Below, one piece after another: positions 7,128 through 15,660 of a stretch of DNA of 35,710 nt (position 1 is its first letter; every line of letters starts with the position of its first letter). The notes below the pieces were generated by a model. It was not told the DNA's origin and searched no databases. It was given only the letters and a program-made list of their open reading frames with translations. The DNA is taken from positions 1-35,710 of IMG/VR virus record IMGVR_UViG_3300010885_052394. One strand, given 5' to 3'. Both the position numbers and the translations under genes were made by a program. Origin of the DNA: a virus.

Positions 7128-7564
7128 TACTTAACACCTATGTCTTTCTCAGTCATGATCTTGAACTCCCAGTTCCTGTCTCTACAGAACTCGGTGGCAG
7201 CTCTCCACTTAGCTTGATTGACGCCGTAAGTGAGTACCTCATTGATGTACTTTCTAGACCTCTCGCTTTTTCTGACTGGCTCTAGGGTCTGTGCGTACGG
7301 CTTTACTTCTATGATAAGAGTATTTATCTTGTCTTCGTTAGTTCTCATCTGGACATAGAAGTCCGGAAAGTACCTGTGTATCCTGTTGTCGACTGGGGAC
7401 CTGTAAGGTATCACGACTTCTTCTGAGCCCCACTTTATAACACTCGTGTGGCTGTCAAAGTACCTCATGAGTCTGAGCTCCCATAAGCTCCTGTAGATTA
7501 TGTTGCTCACGTCTCCGATGTACTTCTGCGGGAACTTTGGCTTGAACTTTCCTTTGTAAGACAT
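7127..7564 (-). CDS. 4: Head-completion protein gp4 (TnsA-like nuclease fold)
   Basis: The 145-residue product closely follows T4 gp4 (150 residues, also called gp50/65). It starts GKFKPKFPQKYIGD, then IIYRSLWELRLMRYFD, WGSEEVVIPYRSP, HRYFPDFYVQ, and a TLIIEVKPY strand. The glutamate in the YRSLWE segment, the Asp of YFPDF and the Glu-x-Lys of IEVKP have the arrangement of the PD-(D/E)xK endonuclease core found in TnsA. The protein acts late in head maturation, before tail attachment, and may trim or seal packaged DNA. It is the first gene of the minus-strand late unit, 32 bases after a TATAAATA box, and its stop overlaps the next start (TAATG). Confidence 0.93.
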   Translation of the reverse strand: MSYKGKFKPKFPQKYIGDVSNIIYRSLWELRLMRYFDSHTSVIKWGSEEVVIPYRSPVDNRIHRYFPDFYVQMRTNEDKINTLIIEVKPYAQTLEPVRKSERSRKYINEVLTYGVNQAKWRAATEFCRDRNWEFKIMTEKDIGVK

Positions 7565-7574
7565 CTATTCTCGC

Positions 7575-7582
7575 TATAAATA
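7575..7582 (+). promoter_or_regulatory. T4-type late promoter for gp48 and the baseplate unit
   Basis: A perfect TATAAATA lies 34 bases before the gp48 start codon. A start site about six bases downstream would give a leader of roughly 29 bases that includes AGGA at 7603-7606 as the ribosome binding site. It faces the minus-strand box at 7596-7603. Confidence 0.8.
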
Positions 7583-7595
7583 TAACTGTACACTG

Positions 7596-7603
7596 TATTT
7601 ATA
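7596..7603 (-). promoter_or_regulatory. T4-type late promoter for gp4 and the minus-strand tail unit
   Basis: The minus strand reads TATAAATA here, 31 bases before the gp4 start at 7564. Its predicted start site is near 7590, almost the same base pair as the predicted plus-strand start. The two boxes are 13 bases apart around a central TGTACA palindrome, so the polymerases would compete for one site. Confidence 0.8.
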
Positions 7604-7616
7604 GGAATACCGGCCG

Positions 7617-8441
7617 ATGTCGACATACGACTACAGGGACGACAAGTCTAAATACTACACTCGAATAACTGAGTACAAGTACTCAAGGGAAGTTCCGGGG
7701 TCTAGTGCTAAGAGAACTGTCGAGAACTACTACTTTCTTCCACTTCCTGAGAACTTACCAAATGATCACTACTCAGCTGATATCCAGTCCTTTGATCTAG
7801 GTGAGATAGGTACGTCGATCGACATAATGAAGCGCGGGATTGCTGGATCATCGATGGTGGAGATGGTCGGGGCAGCTGCAGCTGGTGGTGTAGCTATCTC
7901 AGGAATCATGGCTGCTATGGGAATAAAAGCTGGAGCTCACGTAACTGATGCTCTAGCAAAAGGCGGTGTTGCTGGAGCAGCTGCGCTCCCGTTCGCTTCG
8001 GCTTATGGTGGAGTAACTAGGAACCCTCACACAGCTCTTATCTTCAACAAGATGAACATGAGATCTTTCTCTCTCGCTTTCAAGATGTCCCCTAGGAACC
8101 AAGCGCAGAGCAGGAGAATAAACGACATTATAAACATGCTAAAGCTCAGGATGCATCCTACTTACAACGCTACTGGCAAGGGATTCGCTCTCGACTACCC
8201 GAACTTATTCACCGTGCAGTTTGCCGGTCTGGACTACGAGGGATATCCTAAGATAGACTTCTCATTTCTGCAAGACATGCAGGTGAATAACTCTCCGCAG
8301 GGAGTTGCTGTTTACAAGGGGGGTTACCCATCATTCATTGAGCTGCAGCTGCAGTTCGGTGAGATAGACATGAAGACGAGAGAGTCATTCTCCGGTCTAG
8401 GTCCAAGCGGTCAAGCTCCTGCTGGAAGTACGAGGTTCTGA
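7617..8441 (+). CDS. 48: Baseplate tail-tube cap gp48-like
   Basis: The 274-residue product is a tube-fold connector protein. An N-terminal YYFLPLPENLPNDHY is followed by an Ala/Gly-rich region (about 80-135). Then comes the gp48/gp54 signature: NPHTALIFNKMNMRSFSLAF, KMSPRNQAQSRRINDII, a MHPTYN turn, DYPNLFTVQF and YPSFIELQLQFGEI. In T4, gp48 (364 residues) binds on the hub together with gp54 and starts tail-tube growth. The gene follows a perfect late promoter and has AGGA ten bases upstream of the ATG. Its stop overlaps the gp53 start (TGATG). The Ala/Gly-rich segment is hydrophobic and may contact the tape-measure protein. Assignment as gp54 instead of gp48 is possible. Confidence 0.75.
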   Translation: MSTYDYRDDKSKYYTRITEYKYSREVPGSSAKRTVENYYFLPLPENLPNDHYSADIQSFDLGEIGTSIDIMKRGIAGSSMVEMVGAAAAGGVAISGIMAAMGIKAGAHVTDALAKGGVAGAAALPFASAYGGVTRNPHTALIFNKMNMRSFSLAFKMSPRNQAQSRRINDIINMLKLRMHPTYNATGKGFALDYPNLFTVQFAGLDYEGYPKIDFSFLQDMQVNNSPQGVAVYKGGYPSFIELQLQFGEIDMKTRESFSGLGPSGQAPAGSTRF

Positions 8442-8992
8442 TGGCGTACTTCGGTAGCTTTCCAAAGATAAACTACTTCAACTCGACTACTAGGAACATC
8501 ATCTTGAGGGCCGCTATAATAACGGACATCTTCAAGAAGACCGATGCTTTCTACACTTATATAGTGAAGGAAGGTCAGAGGCCAGATAACGTAGCTGCTG
8601 AAGTGTATGAAGATCCGACTAAAGACTGGGTGGTGTTCTTCAGCAACAGCGTCGTTGACCCATACTATGACTGGCCTCTCAGCGATAATGATCTGAAGAA
8701 GTACTTAGAGAACAAGTACTCAAAGACTATATATGAGCTGCAGAGCCAAATAGAGCACTACGAGTATACTGGAGTTGGTGGAGAGTCAGATCTAGACATC
8801 GCTCGTAAGTCGTGGACCCTAAGCACTACTACTTACAATACTCTATCTCCAACTGACAGGTCCGGATGGACTCCGGTCTACACTTACGACTACGAAGTTG
8901 AACAGAACGACTCAAAGAGAGTTATCAACTTGCTATCTCCAATATACCTACCACAGCTGACAAGAGAACTCGCGAGCATATTCAATAAATGA
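8441..8992 (+). CDS. 53: Baseplate wedge protein gp53
   Basis: This 183-residue protein is close in length to T4 gp53 (196 residues). It shows the family pattern MAYFGSFPKINYF, then a helix with FKKTDAFYTYIVKEGQRPDN, then VAAEVYEDPTKDWVVFFSNS and VDPYYDWPLSDNDLKKYL. In T4 the matching segment reads about YGNPQLYWVLLM, with NYDPYYGW. gp53 joins neighbouring wedges and closes the baseplate ring around the hub. It overlaps gp48 by one base and the gp27-like gene by four bases (ATGA). Its position between gp48 and the hub genes is usual for marine T4-like phages. Confidence 0.9.
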   Translation: MAYFGSFPKINYFNSTTRNIILRAAIITDIFKKTDAFYTYIVKEGQRPDNVAAEVYEDPTKDWVVFFSNSVVDPYYDWPLSDNDLKKYLENKYSKTIYELQSQIEHYEYTGVGGESDLDIARKSWTLSTTTYNTLSPTDRSGWTPVYTYDYEVEQNDSKRVINLLSPIYLPQLTRELASIFNK

Positions 8993-10410
8993 CTGATAGT
9001 GCAAATCCCTTCACAGCTAGGGTAGTCGATATACAGATGACCAAGTTCAACGGCGGGGATCCAATGGGGATCATGCCGCAGGTCATGGAGCTGAACATAT
9101 ACCAGTCGGTGTTCTCTCCTATCATAAAAGCTGAGTTGGTCATAAACGACCTCATCAACATACTCGGCAACTACCCGATATCAAATGAAGAGTACGTCAC
9201 TATAACTCTAGATCAAGATTCTGGAATTGAGCCAAATGAGAGACAGAAGTTTGAGCTTAAGTTCGTTATAGTTAGCGTTGAGAAGATCGTCGTAGATGAT
9301 GCCGGCAGGTCCATGGCTTACGTGATGCAGCTCGACAGCGTCGAGGCTTTCGTTAACGCTAAGACCAAGATCTCAAAAGCATACAAAGACACTATTGAGA
9401 AGATGATAGAGTCCATAGTAACTGAGTACTTAAAGTCCGACAAGAAGCTGAACATACTGGCTGACACTAAGAAGTCGAGGGACCTCGTAGTTCCCTTGCT
9501 CAGGCCATTTGCCGCTCTCAATTGGATGTGCAAGTTCGCTGTCTCAGCTGAGTCAGAGAAGCACTACACCCACATGTTCTTTGAGAGCATGGCCGCGGGC
9601 GATGGCTTTGAGGGTGGTAGCATGAAGCCGGGGTTCGTGTTCAAAGCCCTACAGAGACCATCTTTCAGGGGAGCTCTGGACGAAGCCGCAATAAACTCAG
9701 CTGCAGTTCAGCCCTACTTCTACATATCTAACATTGAGGCTGTGAGGAACAGCCCAGCCCAGATGAAGAGCTTGATGTCTAGGGGGTTCAGCGAGGCTAG
9801 GTCGGTGCTCAGCGTAAAGCTTAACAAGAGATATGCTGGACTAGAGAAGATCATAGGTGGTTACTTTGAGAATGAGTACGTTGAGATCAACATGCTCCAG
9901 AAAGACCACAAGATAACTAAGACGTCTCTGAGGGATTCATTCAATAGCCTATATGTAAATAAGCTGAACACGCAACCTTACATAGACGACGTCATCGACT
10001 TCGATGATAGAGATGAGACGGCGCCTAGGACAAAGTACATCATCAACAACTACGATGACTTGAACCAGCCGAGCTTGAGGGATAAGTGGGGCAGGGGAAC
10101 TAGATCGCTCTTTGCTTATGGCCAGATCAACTTGACCATATCGATACCGACTGACTTTCTCTTGAGGCCAGGAGACCTGATCTACTTGAACTTGCCGGAC
10201 GTGCACGGATTCCAGACTATCGATGACGAGAAGTACATATCTGGGCTGTTCACCATATGTGAGATAAAGAATACTCTCAGAGTGAATGGCGATACAGTAA
10301 CAGTTCTCAAGATCAACAAGGACTCTTACTTGAACTCACTATTCGAGAAGACGCTCTTCGCTCCTGACTCAGCTTCACCAGCATTTGGAAATCCACAGGT
10401 GACAGCATGA
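8989..10410 (+). CDS. 27: Baseplate hub protein gp27-like
   Basis: The 473-residue protein has the hub layout. It begins with a beta strand (ARVVDIQMTKFNGGDPM), followed by MELNIYQSVFSPIIKAELVI, characteristic of the first tube-like domain of gp27. Central segments LRPFAALNWMCKFAV and HYTHMFFE match hub domains. The C-terminal part ends with LTISIPTDFLLRPGDLIYLN, the repeated tube-like domain. T4 gp27 has 391 residues and forms a trimeric collar that holds the gp5 spike. The next gene encodes the gp5-type partner and overlaps it by four bases. All 19 arginine codons are AGG or AGA. Confidence 0.85.
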   Translation: MTDSANPFTARVVDIQMTKFNGGDPMGIMPQVMELNIYQSVFSPIIKAELVINDLINILGNYPISNEEYVTITLDQDSGIEPNERQKFELKFVIVSVEKIVVDDAGRSMAYVMQLDSVEAFVNAKTKISKAYKDTIEKMIESIVTEYLKSDKKLNILADTKKSRDLVVPLLRPFAALNWMCKFAVSAESEKHYTHMFFESMAAGDGFEGGSMKPGFVFKALQRPSFRGALDEAAINSAAVQPYFYISNIEAVRNSPAQMKSLMSRGFSEARSVLSVKLNKRYAGLEKIIGGYFENEYVEINMLQKDHKITKTSLRDSFNSLYVNKLNTQPYIDDVIDFDDRDETAPRTKYIINNYDDLNQPSLRDKWGRGTRSLFAYGQINLTISIPTDFLLRPGDLIYLNLPDVHGFQTIDDEKYISGLFTICEIKNTLRVNGDTVTVLKINKDSYLNSLFEKTLFAPDSASPAFGNPQVTA

Positions 10411-11336
10411 TAAATGAGGACTTCTACGGAGACCAGTTCAAGTGGTTCATCGGCGTCGTCAAGGACAGCTTCGGTGACAAGAACAGAGTTCGCGTTAGGA
10501 TATTCGGCGTCCATCGCGCCGATGACATAACCGATGTCTCAGATGGAGATCTACAACCAGCTCTGGTATTGTACCCAACGACAGGCGGCCATACATCAGG
10601 CGGCAGCATGTCGCACGGTCTAGTTAACGGAACGTGGGTCTTCGGATTCTTCGCAGACGGCGATGACTGTCAGCAGCCAGTCATTCTCGGAGTTATTGAC
10701 GGTGGAGCCGGCTCCGCTTCAACGTCAATTCCGAGAAATGGAGCTGAGTCTCCAGGATCACCCGGAGACTCTGGAACTGGCAGCTCAACTACTGACTCTC
10801 CGGGAACAACATCTACGTCAGTTAATCTCCCCGGAAATAGCAACGTCGAGAAAGCTTACAACATGATACGCGATCTCATAGAGAAGAGCGGTCAGTCAGG
10901 TGGTGACGTTCACGCGCAGGCGTGCGGTATACTCGGTAACATCATAGCAGAGAGCCAGTGCAATCCAAATGCTGGGTTCAGCAAAGCTGCCATCGATACG
11001 GATGGTGGTAAGACGTACGGAATATGCTCTTGGAATACAAACAGCGGTAGGCCACAGAAGATGTTCAGAGAGTACGGCGATCACCCTACTCTAGACCAGC
11101 AGATCTCCTTCATGTGGGGAGAGCTCATGACGTGCGAGAACAAAGCTTTCAAGAGAATCATGGCCGCTAGGAATGTCATGGAGGCTACTCAGGCGATGTG
11201 CTTCTATGAGAGACCAGCATGCTACAAGAGAACTTATATAGATACAAATAACAAGACATTCCCTCCTAGAATTGAGGCTGCCCAGAAGCTCTACAGCAGC
11301 ATCAAGTACACTCCAATTGATAAGAGGACGAACTGA
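10407..11336 (+). CDS. 5: gp5-type hub protein: OB domain plus tail lysozyme
   Basis: Residues 12-100 form an OB-type domain as in T4 gp5 and VgrG: WFIGVVKDSFGDKNRVRVRI and later VNGTWVFGFFADGDDCQQPV, ending in ILGVIDGG. A Ser/Thr/Pro/Gly linker covers about 101-145. Residues 146-305 match the phage tail lysozyme family (Phage_lysozyme2): CGILGNIIAESQCNP with candidate catalytic Glu182, then YGICSWN, a QQISFMWGEL helix, and AMCFYERP. It would cut peptidoglycan during injection. T4 gp5 (575 residues) also carries a beta-helix, but here that part is missing and lies two genes downstream (11716-13695). The start overlaps gp27 by four bases. The lysozyme domain is not of the T4 type. Confidence 0.85.
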   Translation: MINEDFYGDQFKWFIGVVKDSFGDKNRVRVRIFGVHRADDITDVSDGDLQPALVLYPTTGGHTSGGSMSHGLVNGTWVFGFFADGDDCQQPVILGVIDGGAGSASTSIPRNGAESPGSPGDSGTGSSTTDSPGTTSTSVNLPGNSNVEKAYNMIRDLIEKSGQSGGDVHAQACGILGNIIAESQCNPNAGFSKAAIDTDGGKTYGICSWNTNSGRPQKMFREYGDHPTLDQQISFMWGELMTCENKAFKRIMAARNVMEATQAMCFYERPACYKRTYIDTNNKTFPPRIEAAQKLYSSIKYTPIDKRTN

Positions 11337-11338
11337 TA

Positions 11339-11713
11339 ATGGAAGTCGTTGGTCCAGCTTTCGTCGCGAGATCATCTAACATAGAGTTCTCCACGACTAA
11401 GACTCTGAGGAACGAGGACGTGGATATCCAGTCGCTCAGCGCTAACTTCGTGCTTGACTTGAACGGCACGATATACAAGCTGAGCGACCCATCACCGGAC
11501 AGCGCTACGGTCATTCTCGTCGGCGGCCTCGATACTTTCATTCATGAGAAGAACAAGAGGGACCCGAAGTTCTACATGACTACTAGACAGAAAGTCGTCA
11601 TATATAATATACTGAAGATAGTAGCCCAGAATACCGATACAGCTAAGATCACCGGAACTGACGGAGTTCTGGACCAGATAGTGCACGCAACTTACTTTAA
11701 CTACTGTGGATAA
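11339..11713 (+). CDS. Small amidase-like protein, probably inactive
   Basis: This 124-residue protein lies between the lysozyme hub gene and the spike gene, with two-base gaps on both sides, so it is probably a spike-cluster protein. It resembles the later half of the N-acetylmuramoyl-L-alanine amidase (Amidase_2) fold. The parallels are NFVLDLNGTIYKL (compare a strand with Asp-Gly-Thr), VILVGGLDTF, TTRQKVVIYNILKIV (compare the TxxQ helix) and a C-terminal cysteine. The first zinc histidine and the usual GH pair are not visible, so catalysis is doubtful. The likeness is visual and tentative; it may simply be a structural adaptor. Confidence 0.45.
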   Translation: MEVVGPAFVARSSNIEFSTTKTLRNEDVDIQSLSANFVLDLNGTIYKLSDPSPDSATVILVGGLDTFIHEKNKRDPKFYMTTRQKVVIYNILKIVAQNTDTAKITGTDGVLDQIVHATYFNYCG

Positions 11714-11715
11714 AC

Positions 11716-13695
11716 ATGGCAAGAGAAGATGGATTTAACGACAACAAGGGCGCAACTAAGAGCGTAACCGGTCGCGAGGGCGACGGCTTAACTGCCAGCA
11801 CGACGTGGAACACTATGGCGGCATCGCCGTTCAACACGTACGAGGTGTCTGTTAAGAAGGGCGGCAAGCCAAGTGACGCTACTGAGGTGTACACGGGTCC
11901 TGGAACAGGTACCGCTCAAGGCGTTGGCAGCTCAGAGGACGTTAAGGGGTGGGTGACTGATACAGGCAACAGGGTCACCATAAGCGGTACTCCAGGATCT
12001 GAGAGCATTGAGCTCATTCACCACTCTGGCGCGCAGATCATCATTGACGTAGATGGGTCTATATTCCTCATGCCTACGGGCAAGAAGGGCTTCGGCTTAC
12101 ACGCAAACAAAGGCGACGGAGTCATCTCTGCGCAGGGAAGGTTGATCTTAAAAGGCCACAGCGATATCACCATCGAGACCGAGGGAAGTATGAACTTCAA
12201 CGTTGGGCAGAACATGTTCATGCACGTCGGTGGTGACATGGTCGTCGATGTCGGCGGCTCTTACTCTGAGTCGATTGATGGCGCCAAGACGATGGAGGTC
12301 GTTAAGGACATCTCTCTCACTACTGGAGCTGCCATGAGAGAGACAGTTGCGGGCGACAAGAGAACGCAAGTCGTTGGAGATATACGATATGACGCTGGAA
12401 AGAACATAGAGTCTAGAGCTGATAAGGACATAAACCTCTACAGCCAAAAGAGCGTTCACATCAACTCAAAACAGAACTCAACTTACGAGGTAAATGCTGG
12501 TAAGCTAACGATGCTCTCATCAGACGATTTTGTCGTCGGTACAAATAGCGGAATGTACATCTCATCTAAAGACGCTGTAGCTATTGAGGCAGCTGCTGGA
12601 ATGGCGCTGAGAGCTACTGGAAGCCTGATACTTTCAAGCAAAGCTACAGCTTACTTAGACGCGGTCACTAAGCTCGACGTCAGGTCAGCAGCTATAGACC
12701 TAAGCGCTACTGGACAATTCAGGACTCTCAGCGGCTCAACTAAGCTCAACTCAACGAGTACATTTACTCTCGACTCTACTGGAGCAGTAGACCTCCGGGG
12801 CTCTACTATAGACTTAAACAAGGGATCACCATCTGCTGCTACGACCAACTCAGTTGAGACTGATAATCTCAGGGCTCTTCCGGCGTTCGAGGCACCTGAA
12901 GCTCCAGAGTTTCCAGACGCTAACACCATCATCGATAACATGACTTCTGAGAGGGAGTCTCCCAACTTTCCAAAGAACGCTAATAAGATGTCAGCACACG
13001 AGATGTCGATATACCAGAACGAGGGCGATACGCCAGATCCAAAAGCAAAAGCTAGATCTGACCAGAACGCCTCAGCCGGATCTCTCTACTCAAAGGGCGA
13101 TGATGCCGGCACTATACCGGACAGCTCCCTAACATACGACGGAAGCGGAAATACTCTAAAGGCAGTAGCATCACCTTACTTGAGCGCTATGCCTACGTCC
13201 GTGTACAACAGCAGTGAGAAGCTATCGAGAAGCGTGACGGTAGGTGGATTCCCCGGACTCGGCACGCTTCCGAAGACGCAGATGGGCTACTCGCAGAAAG
13301 AGATCTTAGAGAACGTAATGCACTTAGCTTACAACATCATGGACCCACTTCTCGAGAAGTTCGGATCAACGATTCACTTCTCTCATGGAATCAGGCTTGG
13401 CCAAGGTGGATCTCGTCACTATATTGGAAAGGCAGTAGACTGTGGATCGGCATCAAGAAGTCACGCAGAGACGGCAATGATAGCTAAGTGGATAGTAGAG
13501 AACTTACCTTATGATAGGGTGTTCTTAGAGGCCAACCATCAGGGAACTATCCACTGTCACGTCGAGGCAGCTCCTGCTGGAACATCTGGCGCTAAGACGG
13601 TCTGGACCTGCGCTGAGCCATCGTGCCACTCTAGGCAAGATGGCCTGGTGTTATCATACGCTGAGCAGGGCTTGAAGAACATGGGATTTGCATAA
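11716..13695 (+). CDS. Cell-puncturing spike: beta-helix with M15-type peptidase
   Basis: The 659-residue protein joins a gp5C/VgrG-like spike to an enzyme. Residues 75-130 form an entry domain (RVTISGTPGSESIELIHHSG, then VDGSIFL). Residues 130-385 repeat short strands with V-GD or V-GG turns, for example NVGQNMFMHVGGDMVVDVGG, as in triple beta-helices. A low-complexity linker covers about 385-500. The C-terminal domain has SRHYIGKAVD, with His568 and Asp575, and IHCHVEA, with His613 and His615. These give the zinc-ligand pattern of M15 (D-Ala-D-Ala carboxypeptidase or endopeptidase) enzymes. It would cut peptide cross-links, complementing the lysozyme of the neighbouring hub protein. The stop overlaps the next start (TAATG). 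Confidence 0.75.
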   Translation: MAREDGFNDNKGATKSVTGREGDGLTASTTWNTMAASPFNTYEVSVKKGGKPSDATEVYTGPGTGTAQGVGSSEDVKGWVTDTGNRVTISGTPGSESIELIHHSGAQIIIDVDGSIFLMPTGKKGFGLHANKGDGVISAQGRLILKGHSDITIETEGSMNFNVGQNMFMHVGGDMVVDVGGSYSESIDGAKTMEVVKDISLTTGAAMRETVAGDKRTQVVGDIRYDAGKNIESRADKDINLYSQKSVHINSKQNSTYEVNAGKLTMLSSDDFVVGTNSGMYISSKDAVAIEAAAGMALRATGSLILSSKATAYLDAVTKLDVRSAAIDLSATGQFRTLSGSTKLNSTSTFTLDSTGAVDLRGSTIDLNKGSPSAATTNSVETDNLRALPAFEAPEAPEFPDANTIIDNMTSERESPNFPKNANKMSAHEMSIYQNEGDTPDPKAKARSDQNASAGSLYSKGDDAGTIPDSSLTYDGSGNTLKAVASPYLSAMPTSVYNSSEKLSRSVTVGGFPGLGTLPKTQMGYSQKEILENVMHLAYNIMDPLLEKFGSTIHFSHGIRLGQGGSRHYIGKAVDCGSASRSHAETAMIAKWIVENLPYDRVFLEANHQGTIHCHVEAAPAGTSGAKTVWTCAEPSCHSRQDGLVLSYAEQGLKNMGFA

Positions 13696-15653
13696 TGACT
13701 GTGAAATTTACTGAGGATATCTCTGGTAGTAAAGAGAGCGCAACGTACATGGCTACTACGTGCCAAGCGTACGTCCAAGCTATAGCTGACGCGAAGAACG
13801 AGGACGTCGAGGGAACTTTCAAGCAGCCGACCGGCACGTTCACTTACAAAGCTAGCCCAAAGAACAACCCGACGACGAGCCCAGTTCCACAGCAGCCGGC
13901 GACTGGGGCTGGCGGTGATGGCGTTCCTATCAACAGGGACACGACCGCTCTAAAGCACAAGAACGTCTTTCATGAGTCCGGACCGAGCTCAGATCCGGAC
14001 AACAAGGCCTCCACTCAGAGCTTCAACAGCGCCGTATCGACTGCCTTTAATGTTATCGCTCTAGCTACTTCTCTTAGAACTCTGATACCTCAGACGAGCG
14101 CTCTTAGGAACACTAAGACTAACTACTACTTGACTGATACTGAGAAAGCACTCATAGCAGCTAAGGCCACTGAGTTCGCCAGCTACGGCATGGTCAGGTT
14201 CGACGTTCTCGAGGACTTTCTCTATGTTCTGGTAGCGATCGACAACTACGATGATCTACAGCTGGTCGCTAGCGTTACTAACATACCTGAGCTGGACAAC
14301 TCATATCTCGTCCGGGACCCGATGGGAATACTGTCGGTTAGGGATCTCTATAAGATAGGATACATGGCTCATGGCCTATCATCGCTGACAAAGCAGATCG
14401 ACCACAGCACTTACCCTCAAGCTCAGTCAAGTTCCGATCACACTGGCTCAGCGTTTGGCGCTCTTCTAAGCGTGGCCGCGTTCTCATCAAGCCCGATGGG
14501 AGCTCTGTCGAACGTTCTAGGCCCAGCTGGAGCAGCTTACTCAATGGGACTATCTGGAACTGCTATGCTATCTCAGGCAGCATCGCTGAGCTCAGCGGGA
14601 TCAATACCGAGCTTTCCGGGCGTTGACTCAGTGTCGATAACTATCGCTAAGATGCAAGTCGCGCTGCTATCTCTTGCAAATATAGTTGCTCCATTCGGAA
14701 CTCCTACTGGATACACTAACTGCCAAGGTCAGATTGATCACTGCGGTGATGTTATATCGAGCTTGAATGAGATAAAAAGCTACGTCGATGAAGCCAACAG
14801 CACTATCACTACTCACAAGATCTACACGCTGACTCCAGTGCAAGCTCACTTGTCTAGCTTCTCAAAAGACTTGAGAAATGCAATAGGGTTCGCTACTCAG
14901 CTGGCATCAGCTACCTCAACGAACCAGAGCAAGACTCCGGACATGCTGACTCAGCTAGGTAAGATCAAGATAGTTGTTGGAACTCTAAATACTACCGGCA
15001 GTTCTATAGCCGCAGAGATAGCAGCGATACAGTCTCCTGGAAACTTGAGCAGCGCTGCATCAGCTCTCACTAGAACCGGAGGCATGGCTACTTCATCTGT
15101 ATTAGCTGAGCTGACGATGGGACAGAGAATCCCCCCGTCGGTCATATGCAATAACCCGATGATGCAGCCGCCGTCATTTGCGGGCAGAGCGTTCTTTGGC
15201 GAGGGGCTGACACCTAGGATCTCCACTGACCAGATGTTCTCTAGGAGAATAGCGACTTACCCGACGTCATCTGCTGGATCCGGCGTTATGTCCTTCCAGA
15301 TGCAGAACTTCGGATCATTTGGTTCCTCAATGAGCTTGACGTCACTCATATCTAGGGTGATGATCGGCGTAGCTATACCTCCTGTATCTGGAGCTCTAGC
15401 TTCGATGATCGGTGGTCAAGCTAGCCAGATAGCCAGCTTACTGGGGTGCGCCGCCGCTGCGATGATAGATCCTAGGAGAAGCGATCACTCTATTCCATTT
15501 ATGATAGCTGCTTCAGCGAGTATGGTGCAGGACACCAGATCTCCTTTCTCTACGAGCGTGTTCTCTTCCGGATGGAAGCAGGCAGCCGGCGTTGGAAATG
15601 ACCTGCAGAGATATTCTCCGCAATACTTAAGAAACATCAGGACTAACTTATAA
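13695..15653 (+). CDS. Unrecognised baseplate-cluster structural protein
   Basis: I do not recognise this 652-residue protein. Its N-terminal 100 residues are polar with Pro/Thr/Gly-rich stretches. A helical region with FASYGMVRFDVLEDFLYVLV lies at about 155-190. Long Ala/Ser/Gly-rich and weakly hydrophobic stretches follow near 250-320 and 510-600, for example VMIGVAIPPVSGALASMIGG. The gene sits between the spike gene and gp25 with one-base overlap at its start, so it is probably a virion protein of the hub or spike. The hydrophobic stretches could be membrane-active or could pack inside the tube. The stop codon lies within a TATAAATA sequence. Confidence 0.7.
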   Translation: MTVKFTEDISGSKESATYMATTCQAYVQAIADAKNEDVEGTFKQPTGTFTYKASPKNNPTTSPVPQQPATGAGGDGVPINRDTTALKHKNVFHESGPSSDPDNKASTQSFNSAVSTAFNVIALATSLRTLIPQTSALRNTKTNYYLTDTEKALIAAKATEFASYGMVRFDVLEDFLYVLVAIDNYDDLQLVASVTNIPELDNSYLVRDPMGILSVRDLYKIGYMAHGLSSLTKQIDHSTYPQAQSSSDHTGSAFGALLSVAAFSSSPMGALSNVLGPAGAAYSMGLSGTAMLSQAASLSSAGSIPSFPGVDSVSITIAKMQVALLSLANIVAPFGTPTGYTNCQGQIDHCGDVISSLNEIKSYVDEANSTITTHKIYTLTPVQAHLSSFSKDLRNAIGFATQLASATSTNQSKTPDMLTQLGKIKIVVGTLNTTGSSIAAEIAAIQSPGNLSSAASALTRTGGMATSSVLAELTMGQRIPPSVICNNPMMQPPSFAGRAFFGEGLTPRISTDQMFSRRIATYPTSSAGSGVMSFQMQNFGSFGSSMSLTSLISRVMIGVAIPPVSGALASMIGGQASQIASLLGCAAAAMIDPRRSDHSIPFMIAASASMVQDTRSPFSTSVFSSGWKQAAGVGNDLQRYSPQYLRNIRTNL

Positions 15654-15656
15654 ATA
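15649..15656 (+). promoter_or_regulatory. TATAAATA abutting the gp25 start, doubtful late promoter
   Basis: The sequence matches the late promoter element and overlaps the stop codon of the preceding gene. It ends only four bases before the gp25 ATG. A T4-like start site would fall at or just after that ATG, so it could not make a normal gp25 leader. Confidence 0.25.
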
Positions 15657-15660
15657 AAAA

